From Aerococcus tenax (GTDB lineage Bacteria; Bacillota; Bacilli; Lactobacillales; Aerococcaceae): a DNA stretch of 64,000 nucleotides. The notes below the pieces were generated by a model. The model was not told the DNA's origin. It did not search any database and saw only the letters and a list, made by a program, of their open reading frames with translations. The DNA is taken from assembly GCF_003286645.3 (NCBI RefSeq), contig NZ_CP127382.2, positions 930,001 to 994,000 on the forward strand, given 5' to 3'. Made by a program: the position numbers and the translations under genes. Shown in pieces: positions 63,431 through 64,000 of this stretch; the stretch's first letter is position 1; the number at the start of each line of letters is the position of its first letter.

Positions 63431-64000
63431 GTGGAAAATAAAAAGAAGCAAAGAAATCCATGGAAAATTGCATTCTTAAGCTTGCTTACCTTTTTGGTGA
63501 TTTTATTTGCTTCTGCTTATTTTTATATCTATCAAAATAGTCAAGCAAATACCTACCAAGACAAAATCCAAGTGAATCAGCCTAAGAATCCTGACCAGGC
63601 AATGGTTCCAGTTAAACTAGCGATGACCGTTGACCATCTGGTCCGTCTTCTCAACCAAGAAAACCTGCCTTTTCTTTTGGAAAATAATCAGGACGCGGTC
63701 GTTATAAAAGGGAAAATTCAGCTTTTAAACCAATCCCTTGCTTACACCTTAACTACTCGCCCTGAGGTCCATTCCAGTGGCAATCTTAGTTTGAAAGTAG
63801 TTAATTTCTCTATACTATCCTTAGATCTTCCTTTAAATCTCTTTTTACCCATTCTTTCCAAGATAATGCCTAGTGACTTGCCTTTAGCTGTTGATACTGC
63901 ATCAGAATCGGTCATTATTTCTTTAAAAGAATTACTAGCTAAGGAAGGCATTGCCTTTGAAGTTGAAACAATCGATTTGACTAATGATCAAATTGTTTTA
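63431..64000 (+). CDS. ypmS: YpmS-like (DUF2140) membrane-anchored protein, 3' end outside window
   Basis: The frame from GTG at 63431 is open to the window edge (190 codons). GGGAGG lies 9 bases upstream. A cytoplasmic basic start (MENKKKQRNPWK) is followed by one membrane helix (about 13-34), then a predominantly extracellular domain with VPVKLAMTVDHLVRLLNQEN and LNLFLPILSKIMPSDLPL. This matches DUF2140/YpmS proteins, often found downstream of folA in Bacillota. Function is unknown. The C-terminus is missing. Confidence 0.75.
   Translation, partial: MENKKKQRNPWKIAFLSLLTFLVILFASAYFYIYQNSQANTYQDKIQVNQPKNPDQAMVPVKLAMTVDHLVRLLNQENLPFLLENNQDAVVIKGKIQLLNQSLAYTLTTRPEVHSSGNLSLKVVNFSILSLDLPLNLFLPILSKIMPSDLPLAVDTASESVIISLKELLAKEGIAFEVETIDLTNDQIVL

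Overview
The window is a 64 kb chromosomal segment of a low-GC Gram-positive bacterium. Informational genes dominate (polC of the Gram-positive type, rpsB-tsf-pyrH-frr, rimP-nusA-rnpM-ylxQ-infB-rbfA, hrcA-grpE-dnaK-dnaJ, lepA). Regulation is also typical of Bacillota: T-box leaders, a THI-box, a CIRCE element, cre-like boxes and strong AGGAGG ribosome sites. Overall gene content and protein style suggest Lactobacillales, most likely Aerococcaceae (Aerococcus or a close relative). That placement is inference; there is no rRNA, tRNA, insertion sequence, prophage or CRISPR array in the window. Almost all genes lie on the + strand; the exceptions are a frameshifted aminotransferase and a LysR regulator.

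Layout. 1-7.5 kb holds a partial gene, yneF, plsC, a tryptophan-type T-box leader with an orphan trpX copy and a decayed trpY remnant, an orphan PTS IIC membrane protein, a TPP riboswitch with thiW, hpt, and azlCD. 7.5-16 kb is an accessory metabolic region: a class V aminotransferase broken by a one-base frameshift, an enoyl-CoA hydratase, a LysR regulator, and an SDR dehydrogenase / GntP permease / CoA-transferase / thiolase run that looks like uptake and thiolytic breakdown of a short-chain 3-hydroxy or 3-keto acid. 16-21 kb carries a SWIM-SNF2 helicase, a CapA-like protein and a hexapeptide acetyltransferase. 21-32 kb is the core run rpsB-tsf-pyrH-frr-uppS-cdsA-rseP-polC.

32-34.7 kb is an unusual three-gene cassette: a single-domain P-II-like protein, a two-repeat DUF1538 membrane protein and a fused double P-II-like protein. 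I consider it the best candidate in the window for an undescribed system, by analogy with GlnK-AmtB and SbtB-SbtA. 34.7-40 kb is the nusA-infB operon. 40-43.5 kb is a second, nearly identical T-box leader followed by an intact trpXYZ ABC transporter. 43.5-64 kb holds an aldehyde dehydrogenase, recQ, truB-ribF, hrcA-grpE-dnaK-dnaJ, lepA, a MazEF-type toxin-antitoxin pair, a Balon/baeRF-like ribosome-hibernation candidate, fhs, an ABC-F ATPase, thyA-folA and the start of a YpmS-like gene.

Functionally the window joins translation, folate/one-carbon metabolism (fhs, thyA, folA), amino-acid transport (trpXYZ, azlCD), vitamin uptake and activation (thiW, ribF) and envelope lipid synthesis (plsC, uppS, cdsA). 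Two T-box/trpX loci lie as direct repeats about 38.6 kb apart. No searches or folding programs could be run; all calls rest on reading the sequence and on recall of protein families.
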